A stretch of 12,074 nt of DNA, from positions 1 through 12,074 of the forward strand of contig DUTO01000130.1 in assembly GCA_012842035.1 (NCBI GenBank), written 5' to 3'. The stretch's first letter is position 1. The number at the start of each line of letters is the position of its first letter. Below, one piece after another: positions 1 through 6,405 of this stretch. Under the pieces are notes generated by a model, which saw nothing but the letters and a program-made list of their open reading frames with translations, made no database searches and was not told where the DNA came from. This DNA is from Clostridia bacterium. Lineage in GTDB: Bacteria; Bacillota; Peptococcia; DRI-13; DTU073. The position numbers and the translations under genes are program-made.

Positions 1-128
1 AGAAATAAGTAGAAGCCGTCCGCTTCTCACCTTACGGCAAATTAGCTGGTTAGGTTAAAAACAATAACACAGAAAGAGTAGTTGTTTAAAGGCGGATGGT
101 AAATATCTGCCTTTTTTGTTTGTGAGGT
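1..128 (+). promoter_or_regulatory. L20-type ribosomal leader (attenuator) of infC-rpmI-rplT, 5' end cut off
   Basis: The untranslated stretch before infC can fold in two exclusive ways. In one, CCGTCCGC (16-23) pairs with GCGGATGG (92-99), 8 bp with one U-G, which consumes the 5' arm of the terminator. In the other, GGCGGAT (91-97) pairs with ATCTGCC (105-111) and is followed by a T run. A local hairpin AGAAGC/GCTTCT (11-16/22-27) and a possible GCCGT/ACGGC pairing (15-19/34-38) overlap the antiterminator strand. In Bacillus subtilis the same operon is controlled by L20, which binds a leader that mimics its rRNA site and favours termination. Position, switch architecture and operon content fit that family. 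That L20 is the effector here is inference. The promoter and probably part of the leader lie upstream of the window. Confidence 0.75.
91..120 (+). terminator. Attenuator terminator of the infC leader
   Basis: GGCGGAT (91-97) and ATCTGCC (105-111) form a 7-bp stem with one G-U pair and a 7-base loop. TTTTTTG follows at 112-118. The hairpin ends about 20 bases before the infC ribosome binding site. It can be displaced by pairing of 92-99 with 16-23, which makes it a regulated rather than a constitutive terminator. Confidence 0.75.
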
Positions 129-138
129 AAAAAAATTT

Positions 139-155
139 GGAGGTGTCGAGTTATA
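139..155 (+). promoter_or_regulatory. infC ribosome binding site and AUA start codon
   Basis: GGAGGTG (139-145) is a near-perfect Shine-Dalgarno sequence lying 7 bases before ATA (153-155). The ATA opens a frame whose first residues are SKELRVNEKIR, the expected N terminus of IF3. The upstream GTG at 144 overlaps the Shine-Dalgarno sequence itself, and the TTG at 204 lies inside the conserved N-terminal domain, so neither is a credible start. Rare start codons are a known trait of infC (AUU in E. coli), and let IF3 limit its own synthesis. Confidence 0.75.
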
Positions 156-665
156 AGTAAAGAGTTACGAGTAAATGAAAAGATTAGATGTAGAGAGGTT
201 CGTTTGGTTAGTGAAAAGGGTGAGCAGTTAGGGATTATGTCTCCTAAGGAAGCTGTGCAAATAGCTTTAAACAGAGGCTTGGATTTGGTAGAAGTGGCTC
301 CTAATTCTAAGCCACCCGTGTGTAAAATTATGGATATTGGAAAGTATAAGTATGAGCAAAGTAAGCGAGAAAGAGAAGCACGAAAAAAACAGCGGGTTAT
401 TAACGTCAAAGAAGTAAAATTACGCCCTAACATTGAAAAACATGACTTTCAAGTAAAAACGAAACATGCCATTCGTTTTTTGCAGAGTGGGGATAAGGTT
501 AAAGTAACGATTATGTTTAGAGGTCGGGAAGTATCTCATTCTGAATTAGGGCGTGAGCTTCTGGAAAAAGTTGTGGATATGGTTAGTGACTACGCTATAG
601 TAGAAAAACATCCTAAATTAGAAGGTAGAAATATGACCATGTTTTTATCTCCGAAACAGGACTAA
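153..665 (+). CDS. infC: Translation initiation factor IF-3
   Basis: IF3 binds the 30S subunit, prevents premature 50S joining and checks the initiator tRNA and start codon. From the proposed AUA start the product is 170 residues, the usual size. The N-terminal domain (about 1-75) begins SKELRVNEKIR and includes REVRLVSEKGEQLGI and the highly conserved DLVEVAPNSKPPVCKIMD (45-61). A lysine/arginine-rich linker (KREREARKKQ, 71-80) leads into the C-terminal domain (about 84-167), with EVKLRPNIEKHDF and MFRGREVSH. A start at TTG 204 would give 153 residues and lose 17 conserved N-terminal residues. It is first in the infC-rpmI-rplT cluster, 23 bases before rpmI, behind an attenuator leader. Identity is certain. 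The exact start is inferred from the ribosome binding site and family N terminus. Confidence 0.97.
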   Translation: MSKELRVNEKIRCREVRLVSEKGEQLGIMSPKEAVQIALNRGLDLVEVAPNSKPPVCKIMDIGKYKYEQSKREREARKKQRVINVKEVKLRPNIEKHDFQVKTKHAIRFLQSGDKVKVTIMFRGREVSHSELGRELLEKVVDMVSDYAIVEKHPKLEGRNMTMFLSPKQD

Positions 666-688
666 AGTAGAGAGGGGGCTATATTCTT

Positions 689-886
689 ATGCCAAAAATG
701 AAAACGCATCGTGGCGCAGCAAAACGTTTTAAAGTTACAGCAACTGGTAAAATAAAAAGATATCATGCTTTTAAAAGTCATATTTTAACTAAAAAAACAA
801 CAAAGAGAAAGCGTAACCTTAGAAAAGCTGTGGTTATGAGTAAACCAGATGCCAAACGCATTAGTAAAATAATTCCTTATAAGTGA
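689..886 (+). CDS. rpmI: 50S ribosomal protein L35 (bL35)
   Basis: This is a 65-residue, strongly basic protein with the bL35 signature: PKMKTHRGAAKRFKVTATGKI at the start and TKRKRNLRKA in the middle. It is a component of the large ribosomal subunit. Length and start match the family exactly. AGGGGG at 673-678 is the ribosome binding site, 10 bases before ATG. It lies between infC and rplT in the standard order and should share their leader control. Confidence 0.98.
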   Translation: MPKMKTHRGAAKRFKVTATGKIKRYHAFKSHILTKKTTKRKRNLRKAVVMSKPDAKRISKIIPYK

Positions 887-923
887 AAACTTATATTTTA
901 ATATAGAGAAGGAGGTTTTGGTT

Positions 924-1277
924 ATGTCCAGAGTAAAAGGTGGAGTTACTGCCCAACGTAGACATAAAAAGGTGCTTAAGCTGGCGAAGGGATATCGGGG
1001 CGCTAAGTCCAAATTATATCGACCAGCTAATGAACAAGTAATGAAGTCTTTAAAATATGCTTATGCACATCGCAAAAAGCGTAAAGGAGACTTTCGTAAG
1101 TTATGGATTACGAGAATAAATGCGGCTGCGCGTCTTAACGGTATGTCTTATAGTCGGTTTATTTGTGGTTTAAAGAATGCCGGTGTGAAAATTAATCGTA
1201 AAGTTTTGGCCGACCTGGCTATTAATGACAGCAATACTTTTAACCAATTAGTTGAAGTAGCTAAAAAAAATGTTTAG
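924..1277 (+). CDS. rplT: 50S ribosomal protein L20 (bL20)
   Basis: The protein is 117 residues, starts SRVKGGVTAQRRHKKVLKLAKGYRG and contains RKLWITRINAAAR, both diagnostic of bL20. It binds 23S rRNA early in 50S assembly and is the likely repressor of this operon through the upstream leader. The start is set at ATG 924: AAGGAGG at 909-915 is spaced 8 bases from it, and MSRVKGG is the family N terminus. An in-frame TTG at 918 is too close to that site. No terminator follows; the next gene begins 9 bases after the stop. Confidence 0.98.
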   Translation: MSRVKGGVTAQRRHKKVLKLAKGYRGAKSKLYRPANEQVMKSLKYAYAHRKKRKGDFRKLWITRINAAARLNGMSYSRFICGLKNAGVKINRKVLADLAINDSNTFNQLVEVAKKNV

Positions 1278-1286
1278 GTTTTTAAT

Positions 1287-2111
1287 ATGAGAGAAAAGAT
1301 GAAGCTAATTTCTTCGCGACAAAATCCTTTACTTAAAGAAAGATGTAAATTGCAGCAAAAAAAGTTCCGTGAGAAATCAGGGCTTTTTTTGATTGAAGGA
1401 ATAAGATTAGTTGAGGAGGCCGTGAAGGCCGGTTGCTTAGAAGAAGTTTTTGTGGAGGAAGCTTTATTTAGTTCCCCACGCGGTCAAGAATTATTTAAGC
1501 ATATTGAAAATAGTTCTGTGCTTTGTTTTCAAGTGAACAAAGAAATGTTTAAAGCATTGTCAGAGACAGAATCATCTCAGGGTATTATTGGTGTTGTCAA
1601 GCAACAAAAGTTTTCCTGGACTGACCTCAAGATACAAAATGGCTTAATTTTGATTTTGGATAGTTTACAGGATCCGGGGAACTTAGGGACAATTTGGCGG
1701 ACAGCATGGGCGGCCGGTGTGGATGTTCTTTTTTGTTTGCCGGGTACGGTAGACCCTTATAATGGCAAAACCATTCGTGCTTCTATGGGAAGCGTATTTC
1801 ATCTTCCGGTAGTAGTAGATGTAGCTTGGCCTTCTTTATATCAATGGTGTCAGAAAGAAGGTTTTCAACTGGTGGCCGGTGATTTACAAGCTAAGCAAAG
1901 TCATTTTGCGATTAACTATGCGGACAAAGTAGCTTTGTTAATTGGGAATGAAGGACGAGGTTTTCTTACTATTCCCCCGGAAAATGTGGAAGTGAAGGTA
2001 AAAATCCCTTTAAGTAGTGGAGCCGAATCACTTAATGTTGCTGTTGCTTGTGGAATTCTTACTTATGAAATTCTTAGACAAAGAAGTCTTTTTAAGACTT
2101 GTAACTGTTAG
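1287..2111 (+). CDS. SpoU/TrmH-family 2'-O-ribose rRNA methyltransferase
   Basis: The 274-residue protein has an N-terminal substrate-binding region (about 1-105, with KSGLFLIEGIRLVEEA at 30-45) and a C-terminal SPOUT knot domain. The three SpoU motifs are present: LDSLQDPGNLGTIWRTA (124-140, with the conserved Asn and Arg), LIGNEGRGF (218-226) and IPLSSGAESLNVAVA (240-254). These bind S-adenosylmethionine and transfer a methyl group to a ribose 2'-OH. In B. subtilis the gene just upstream of pheST is ysgA (rlmP), which modifies G2553 of 23S rRNA. Position and length suggest an orthologue, but the sequence alone does not fix the target nucleotide. ATG 1287 has only a weak AGG before it; ATG 1299 is an alternative start. 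It follows rplT directly and is probably co-transcribed. Confidence 0.92.
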   Translation: MREKMKLISSRQNPLLKERCKLQQKKFREKSGLFLIEGIRLVEEAVKAGCLEEVFVEEALFSSPRGQELFKHIENSSVLCFQVNKEMFKALSETESSQGIIGVVKQQKFSWTDLKIQNGLILILDSLQDPGNLGTIWRTAWAAGVDVLFCLPGTVDPYNGKTIRASMGSVFHLPVVVDVAWPSLYQWCQKEGFQLVAGDLQAKQSHFAINYADKVALLIGNEGRGFLTIPPENVEVKVKIPLSSGAESLNVAVACGILTYEILRQRSLFKTCNC

Positions 2112-2128
2112 TTTAGTTATGATATAAT
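2099..2128 (+). promoter_or_regulatory. Promoter for the pheST T-box transcript
   Basis: TATAAT at 2123-2128 is a perfect -10 box. TTGTAA at 2099-2104, 18 bases upstream, matches four of six -35 positions. The -35 box lies within the last codons of the methyltransferase gene. Transcription would start near 2135, just before the T-box leader. Confidence 0.6.
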
Positions 2129-2271
2129 TCCAACTTAAAGGATATAAAACAATAATAACAATGAACGGGAGCCTGTAAGTATCCTGGACAGGGAAATAAG
2201 GTCGAGACTGAAAGCCTTATTACAGAGATGGTGTGAGTGGTTTCACCCGGGAGTTACTAGATTGAAATGAT

Positions 2272-2381
2272 TAATGCTAAGTAGGTCTAGTCGGTGTCAA
2301 CCGTTAAAAGACAGGTAAGTGAATCCAAAAACTTAGAGTTATTATGGAGTTTGTGAGGCATATTTAAAATAATGCTAAGTA
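2272..2381 (+). repeat. 12-base direct repeat within the T-box leader
   Basis: TAATGCTAAGTA occurs exactly at 2272-2283 and again at 2370-2381, 98 bases apart, on either side of the central linker hairpins. The AAGTAG part of the first copy lies in the conserved region preceding the CGG/CCG hairpin of T-box leaders. The second copy lies just before the T-box sequence. Confidence 0.7.
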
Positions 2382-2413
2382 AGTGATTAAAATGGGTGGT
2401 ACCGCGGAAGTTT

Positions 2414-2451
2414 AGCTTTCGTCCCTTGGCAAAAGAGACGAAAGCTTTTTT
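2414..2451 (+). terminator. T-box-controlled terminator before pheS
   Basis: AGCTTTCGTC (2414-2423) pairs perfectly with GACGAAAGCT (2437-2446), with further pairs after one mismatch. The stem ends in a T run (2446-2451). It starts 8 bases after the T-box sequence and lies just before the pheS ribosome binding site, the standard arrangement. Confidence 0.93.
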
Positions 2452-2471
2452 AGTTATAAGGAGGTTAGCAA

Positions 2472-3494
2472 ATGCGAGAACAATTGGGGTTATTAAAAGA
2501 AAAAGCGGAAAAAGAATTAAGTCAATGTAAAAGGTTGGATGATTTAAATGCATTTAGAGTTAAATACATGGGTAAAAAAGGTGAACTTACTAAGATTCTG
2601 CGAGGTATGGGTAAATTACCGGCGGCAGAACGACCGGTAATGGGACAGTTAGCTAATAAAATTAGAGATAGCTTGGAAAATAAAATAGCGGACCTTACGG
2701 AAAAGTTAAAAAAGAAAGAAATGGAGCAATCTCTTTTAGCCGAAAGCATTGATATAACTTTGCCGGGAATTGGCCCTGAATTGGGTAGGCAGCATCCTTT
2801 GAGTTTAGTAATTGAAGAGATTGAGGAAATCTTCCTGGGCATGGGGTTTATGATTGAAGAAGGTCCGGAAATAGAGTTGGACTACTATAATTTTGAGGCT
2901 TTAAACATTCCTAAAGACCATCCGGCAAGGGAAATGCAAGATTCTTTTTATCTTTCGCCGGAAGTTCTTTTGCGTACCCATACTTCTCCTGTACAGGCGC
3001 GAACAATGGAAAAAATGAGACCTCATCTTCCGGTAAAAATAATTGTTCCGGGAAAGGTTTATCGCCGTGATGATGATGCTACTCATTCGCCGATGTTTCA
3101 TCAAGTAGAAGGATTGCTTATTGATCAAGTTGTTCGGTTTAGTGACTTAAAAGGAGTATTATTAAATTTTGCTCAACAGATGTTTGGAGCAGACCAAAAA
3201 ATTCGTTTGCGCCCTAGTTTTTTCCCTTTTACGGAACCAAGTGCAGAAGTTGATATCTCTTGTGTAATGTGTAAGGGGACAGGATGCAGAACCTGTGGTC
3301 AAACAGGGTGGCTGGAAGTTTTAGGTGCAGGTATGGTTCATCCTCGTGTTTTAGAAATGGGTGGTTATAATCCGGAAGAGGTAAGTGGTTTTGCCTTTGG
3401 GATGGGTGTAGAAAGAATTGCGATGCTAAAATATGGTATTGATGACTTGAGATTACTTTTTGAAAATGATGTGCGTTTTTTACGCCAGTTTTAG
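2472..3494 (+). CDS. pheS: Phenylalanyl-tRNA synthetase alpha subunit
   Basis: PheS forms the catalytic half of the heterotetrameric enzyme that charges tRNA-Phe. At 340 residues it is full length. The N-terminal coiled-coil arm that contacts tRNA covers about 1-90. The class II core follows: GRQHPLSLVIEEIEEIF (105-121), RTHTSPVQARTM (168-179), VYRRDDDATHSPMFHQVEG (196-214, motif 2), FFPFTEPSAEVDISC (250-264) and GMGVERIAMLKYGI (310-323, motif 3). Four cysteines at 264, 267, 272 and 275 (CxxC-x4-CxxC) could bind a metal, as in other Firmicute PheS proteins. AAGGAGGT at 2458-2465 precedes the ATG by 6 bases. Expression is governed by the T-box leader. Confidence 0.98.
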   Translation: MREQLGLLKEKAEKELSQCKRLDDLNAFRVKYMGKKGELTKILRGMGKLPAAERPVMGQLANKIRDSLENKIADLTEKLKKKEMEQSLLAESIDITLPGIGPELGRQHPLSLVIEEIEEIFLGMGFMIEEGPEIELDYYNFEALNIPKDHPAREMQDSFYLSPEVLLRTHTSPVQARTMEKMRPHLPVKIIVPGKVYRRDDDATHSPMFHQVEGLLIDQVVRFSDLKGVLLNFAQQMFGADQKIRLRPSFFPFTEPSAEVDISCVMCKGTGCRTCGQTGWLEVLGAGMVHPRVLEMGGYNPEEVSGFAFGMGVERIAMLKYGIDDLRLLFENDVRFLRQF

Positions 3495-3506
3495 GAGGTT
3501 GAAAAG

Positions 3507-5951
3507 ATGCTTGTTTCATGGAAATGGTTGAATGAATTAGTAGAAATAAAAAAGACGCCGCAAGAAATAGCGAACCTGTTAACGATGTCCGGAATTGAAG
3601 TAGAAGGAATCACATTTGGGCTAGCAGATTCAGCTAATTTAAAAGTAGGGCTTCTGAAAGAAATAACAAAGCATCCCCAAGCAGATAAATTAGTGATTTG
3701 TCGTGTGGAAATAGGGATTGCGGAAGAAAGAACTATTGTTACTGGTGCTTCTAATGTAAAGGCAGGGCAAAAAGTGCCGGTAGCTTTACCGGGAGCTGTT
3801 TTAGTCGATGGCAAACAAATTGAACGGGCTGTTTTAAGAGGTGTAAAGTCGGAAGGAATGCTTTGTTCTGCCGTGGAATTAGGTATGGATGTGGAGAAAA
3901 TACCCGCGGAACAAAAAAAGGGAATTTATATTCTGTCGGATACTGTTTCCGTAGGGGATAATGTGGTCGAGGTTTTAAATTTAGATGACGTTATTTTAGA
4001 ATTGGAGCTTACCCCTAATCGTGCTGATTGTTTAGGAATGTTAAATATAGCCCGAGAAGTTGCTGCTCTTACCGGAGGCAAATTAAAATTACCTTTGGTT
4101 AAAGGTTCTGAGGAAGGGCATGAATGTGCCCAAATGGCACAGGTAGACATCGAGGCTAAGGACTTGTGTAAAAGATATGTGGCTAGGTTGATTAAGGATA
4201 TTCGGATTGCCCCCTCTCCTCTTTGGCTACAACAGAGGTTGATGGCTGTAGGAGTAAGACCAATTAATAATGTTGTTGATGTTACTAATTACGTAATGAT
4301 GGAAATGGGACAGCCGTTACACGCCTTTGATTATGCTCGTTTACAAGGCAAGAAGATTGTAGTGCGGAAAGCGAGGGAAAATGAAGAGCTTGTTACTTTA
4401 GATGCTCAGTTGAGAAAATTGTATCCCGATATGTTAATTATTGCTGATGCTGAAAAACCGGTAGCGATAGCCGGTGTGATGGGTGGTTTGGAGACGGAAG
4501 TAACGACAAAAACGAAAACAATTTTATTAGAAGCTGCCTTTTTTCATGGAGCGAGTGTGCGTCGCACTTCTCGCACTTTAGGATTGCGCTCGGAAGCTTC
4601 TTTGCGTTTTGAAAAAGGTGTTGATGTCGAACAAGTACGGTTGGCTGCAGACCGTGCAGTACAACTTTTAGCGGAAATAGGAGCAGGTACTCCGGTAGAG
4701 GGGTGTGTAGATTCTTATCCTGGGCGGGAAGAAAGACAACCGATAAAATTGCGGATAGAAAAAGTTAATCAAGTTTTAGGTACTGCTTTGACTCCCGAAA
4801 CAATGGAGGAAAAATTAAAAGCATTACACATAAAAGTTGTGGAAAAAAACAAAGCAGGCTGGTTGTTTTTACCGCCTTCTTATCGTCGCGACTTAGTATA
4901 TGAGGTAGATTTGATTGAGGAAATTGCCCGTCTTTATGATTATGATAAAATTCGGACCACCTTGCCTGAAGGTGTAACCACTCAAGCTATCAGGACAGCA
5001 GAACAAAAATTACGCCAGCAAATAAGAAAAACGATGGTGGCCCAAGGTTTGTTGGAAGTCTTAAATTATAGTTTTATTAATCCTCAACAGCTTGATTTTT
5101 TAGGAATACCGGAAGAACATGCTTTGCGGGACGTGGTAACAATTCAAAATCCTCTTTCGGAAGAACAGGGGGTTATGCGCACTACTTTGTTGCCTGGGCT
5201 TCTGAGTACAGTACAAAGGAATGTTAATAATCGCAATAAAAACTTAAAGTTTTTTGAATTAGGCCAGGTTTATTTTGCACATGGTTTTCCGGCAAAGCAA
5301 AAACTACCAATGGAAAAATGGATGTTAGCTGCTGTTTCTACCGGAGAAAAAGAAAAGACTTGGGCTTATGAAGCAAAAAAGTATGACTTTTATTATCTTA
5401 AGGGCGTTTTAGAAAACCTTGTAGAAAGATTAGGGGTTACAGCAAATGATTTATGCTGGGAAGTTGTTACTGATTTACCGGGTTTTCACCCTAGTCGTAC
5501 TGCGTTAATTAAATTAAAGGGTAAGAAAATAGGCATCTTAGGCGAAATACATCCTTGGGTTTTAGAAAAATATGAAATAGAACAAAGGGTTTCCATGTTG
5601 AATATAGACGTTGAAAAGTTAGGGGCAGAGGAAAGAGAACAAAAAGTTTTTGTCGCTCCACTTACTAAATATCCGGCTGTAACCAGAGATTTAGCGATTG
5701 TGGTTTCGGAAGAAGTGGTGGCCGGTGCTGTGGCTAAACTAATTAAGAAAGAAGGTGGCGATTGGCTATCTGAGGTTAGGCTTTTTGATTTGTATCGTGG
5801 TCAACAGATTCAGGAAGGTTACAAAAGTCTTGCTTTTTCATTAACTTGGCAAGCACCACATAAAACTTTGACAGATGAAGAAGTTAATAACTTACACCAG
5901 AAAATTGAAAAGGCTTTGCAAAAGGAGTTTAGTGCTGATTTACGTCATTAA
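3507..5951 (+). CDS. pheT: Phenylalanyl-tRNA synthetase beta subunit
   Basis: This 814-residue subunit pairs with PheS, recognises tRNA-Phe and edits mischarged Tyr. Domains in order are: an EMAP-type tRNA-binding OB fold (about 40-150, with KEITKHPQADKLVICRVE); the B3/B4 editing domain (about 210-375, with PVAIAGVMGG near 318-327 and SLRFEKGVD near 364-372); the B5 domain (about 403-475, with SYRRDLVYEVDLIEEIARLYDYDKI at its end); the inactive synthetase-like core (about 490-700); and a C-terminal FDX-ACB anticodon-binding domain (about 717-812, KYPAVTRDLAIVV). Its AGGAGGT site (3493-3499) overlaps the pheS stop codon, so the two genes are tightly coupled, which suits equimolar subunits. Confidence 0.98.
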   Translation: MLVSWKWLNELVEIKKTPQEIANLLTMSGIEVEGITFGLADSANLKVGLLKEITKHPQADKLVICRVEIGIAEERTIVTGASNVKAGQKVPVALPGAVLVDGKQIERAVLRGVKSEGMLCSAVELGMDVEKIPAEQKKGIYILSDTVSVGDNVVEVLNLDDVILELELTPNRADCLGMLNIAREVAALTGGKLKLPLVKGSEEGHECAQMAQVDIEAKDLCKRYVARLIKDIRIAPSPLWLQQRLMAVGVRPINNVVDVTNYVMMEMGQPLHAFDYARLQGKKIVVRKARENEELVTLDAQLRKLYPDMLIIADAEKPVAIAGVMGGLETEVTTKTKTILLEAAFFHGASVRRTSRTLGLRSEASLRFEKGVDVEQVRLAADRAVQLLAEIGAGTPVEGCVDSYPGREERQPIKLRIEKVNQVLGTALTPETMEEKLKALHIKVVEKNKAGWLFLPPSYRRDLVYEVDLIEEIARLYDYDKIRTTLPEGVTTQAIRTAEQKLRQQIRKTMVAQGLLEVLNYSFINPQQLDFLGIPEEHALRDVVTIQNPLSEEQGVMRTTLLPGLLSTVQRNVNNRNKNLKFFELGQVYFAHGFPAKQKLPMEKWMLAAVSTGEKEKTWAYEAKKYDFYYLKGVLENLVERLGVTANDLCWEVVTDLPGFHPSRTALIKLKGKKIGILGEIHPWVLEKYEIEQRVSMLNIDVEKLGAEEREQKVFVAPLTKYPAVTRDLAIVVSEEVVAGAVAKLIKKEGGDWLSEVRLFDLYRGQQIQEGYKSLAFSLTWQAPHKTLTDEEVNNLHQKIEKALQKEFSADLRH

Positions 5952-5974
5952 ACAAAGAAAAGGGAAGAGTTAGC

Positions 5975-6004
5975 AAAAATCAAGCCTTTTTTGCAGGATT
6001 TTTT
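5975..6004 (+). terminator. Weak AT-rich hairpin after pheT, possible leaky terminator
   Basis: AAAAATC (5975-5981) pairs with GATTTTT (5997-6003) and the 3' arm runs into further T residues. The stem is almost all A-T and the 15-base loop allows only a GC/GC extension, so termination would be inefficient. A second short structure, AGAAT/ATTCT (6022-6026/6037-6041), is followed by TTTTTT at 6044-6049. Read-through into zapA is likely. Confidence 0.3.
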
Positions 6005-6072
6005 GTTTCATTCACGAAAGAAGAATAAGAGATCTGATTCTACTTTTTTAAGGGAGTAGGGGGTTTCCTAAA

Positions 6073-6366
6073 ATGAAACAAAAAGAAAGAAAAAAAGAAA
6101 AGGAAAAAAAGAATAAGCTCAATGTAGTAATTTATGATGAAGAATATGTAATTAAAGGTAGTGCTGACCAAGAACATATAAAAAAAGTCGCTGCCTTTGT
6201 TGATAAAAGAATGGAGCAAATTTCTAATACTAATTCTTTCCTTTCTACTAAACAGCTTGCTGTTTTAGTTGCCTTAAATGTAGCTGATGAGATGTTGCGA
6301 TTACGCGAAGATTATGATGAACTAATTAAAATATTAAATGGGATGCATAAGAGTAATAAAAAATAG
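6073..6366 (+). CDS. zapA: Cell division protein ZapA
   Basis: ZapA is a small cytoplasmic protein that binds FtsZ and promotes Z-ring bundling. The 97-residue product has a very lysine/glutamate-rich start (residues 2-14) and then the ZapA core: LNVVIYDEEYVIKGSADQEHIKKVAAFVDKRM, and LSTKQLAVLVALNVADEMLRL, the start of the C-terminal coiled coil. The purine-rich AAGGGAGTAGGGGG (6050-6063) supplies the ribosome binding site. zapA directly after pheT is a common Firmicute arrangement. The gene after it starts 36 bases downstream and may be co-transcribed. The lysine-rich leader is longer than in many homologues, but there is no in-frame ATG near the core that would replace it. Confidence 0.93.
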   Translation: MKQKERKKEKEKKNKLNVVIYDEEYVIKGSADQEHIKKVAAFVDKRMEQISNTNSFLSTKQLAVLVALNVADEMLRLREDYDELIKILNGMHKSNKK

Positions 6367-6386
6367 GATAAACTAAAGATAAAACA

Positions 6387-6405
6387 GAGGAGGTTCTCTT
6401 AATTG
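6387..6405 (+). promoter_or_regulatory. Ribosome binding site and TTG start of the NIF3-like gene
   Basis: GAGGAGGT (6387-6394) lies 8 bases before TTG at 6403. No ATG or GTG in this frame lies near it, and the reading frame after TTG has the character of the mature protein, so TTG is the start. Confidence 0.8.

Larger units (their letters stand above)
2135..2465 (+). promoter_or_regulatory. T-box riboswitch (tRNA-Phe-sensing leader of pheST)
   Basis: The leader carries the T-box core TGGGTGGTACCGCG (2393-2406), followed by an intrinsic terminator and the pheS ribosome binding site. The UGGU bulge (2397-2400) would pair with the ACCA end of uncharged tRNA, as expected for tRNA-Phe with discriminator A. 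The likely specifier is UUC at 2242-2244, followed by A2245 and then CCCG (2246-2249), which can pair with CGGG (2166-2169) as the base of stem I. AAGTA (2178-2181) on the 5' strand fits the loop E side of the specifier loop. AATAAGG/CCTTATT (2195-2201/2215-2221) forms a further helix. The conserved hairpin CGGTgtcaACCG followed by TTA (2291-2305) lies in the linker. Uncharged tRNA-Phe should stabilise the antiterminator and allow pheST expression. Confidence 0.95.

Noticed and set aside
86..433. Minus-strand open frame of 115 codons opposite infC
   Set aside because: It runs antisense through the leader and infC, has no ribosome binding site, and covers the attenuator.
2084..2100. Perfect inverted repeat AAGTCTT-TTT-AAGACTT as a terminator of the methyltransferase gene
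   Set aside because: It lies inside the coding sequence and no T run follows, so it is not an intrinsic terminator; it is mentioned only as possible promoter-proximal structure.
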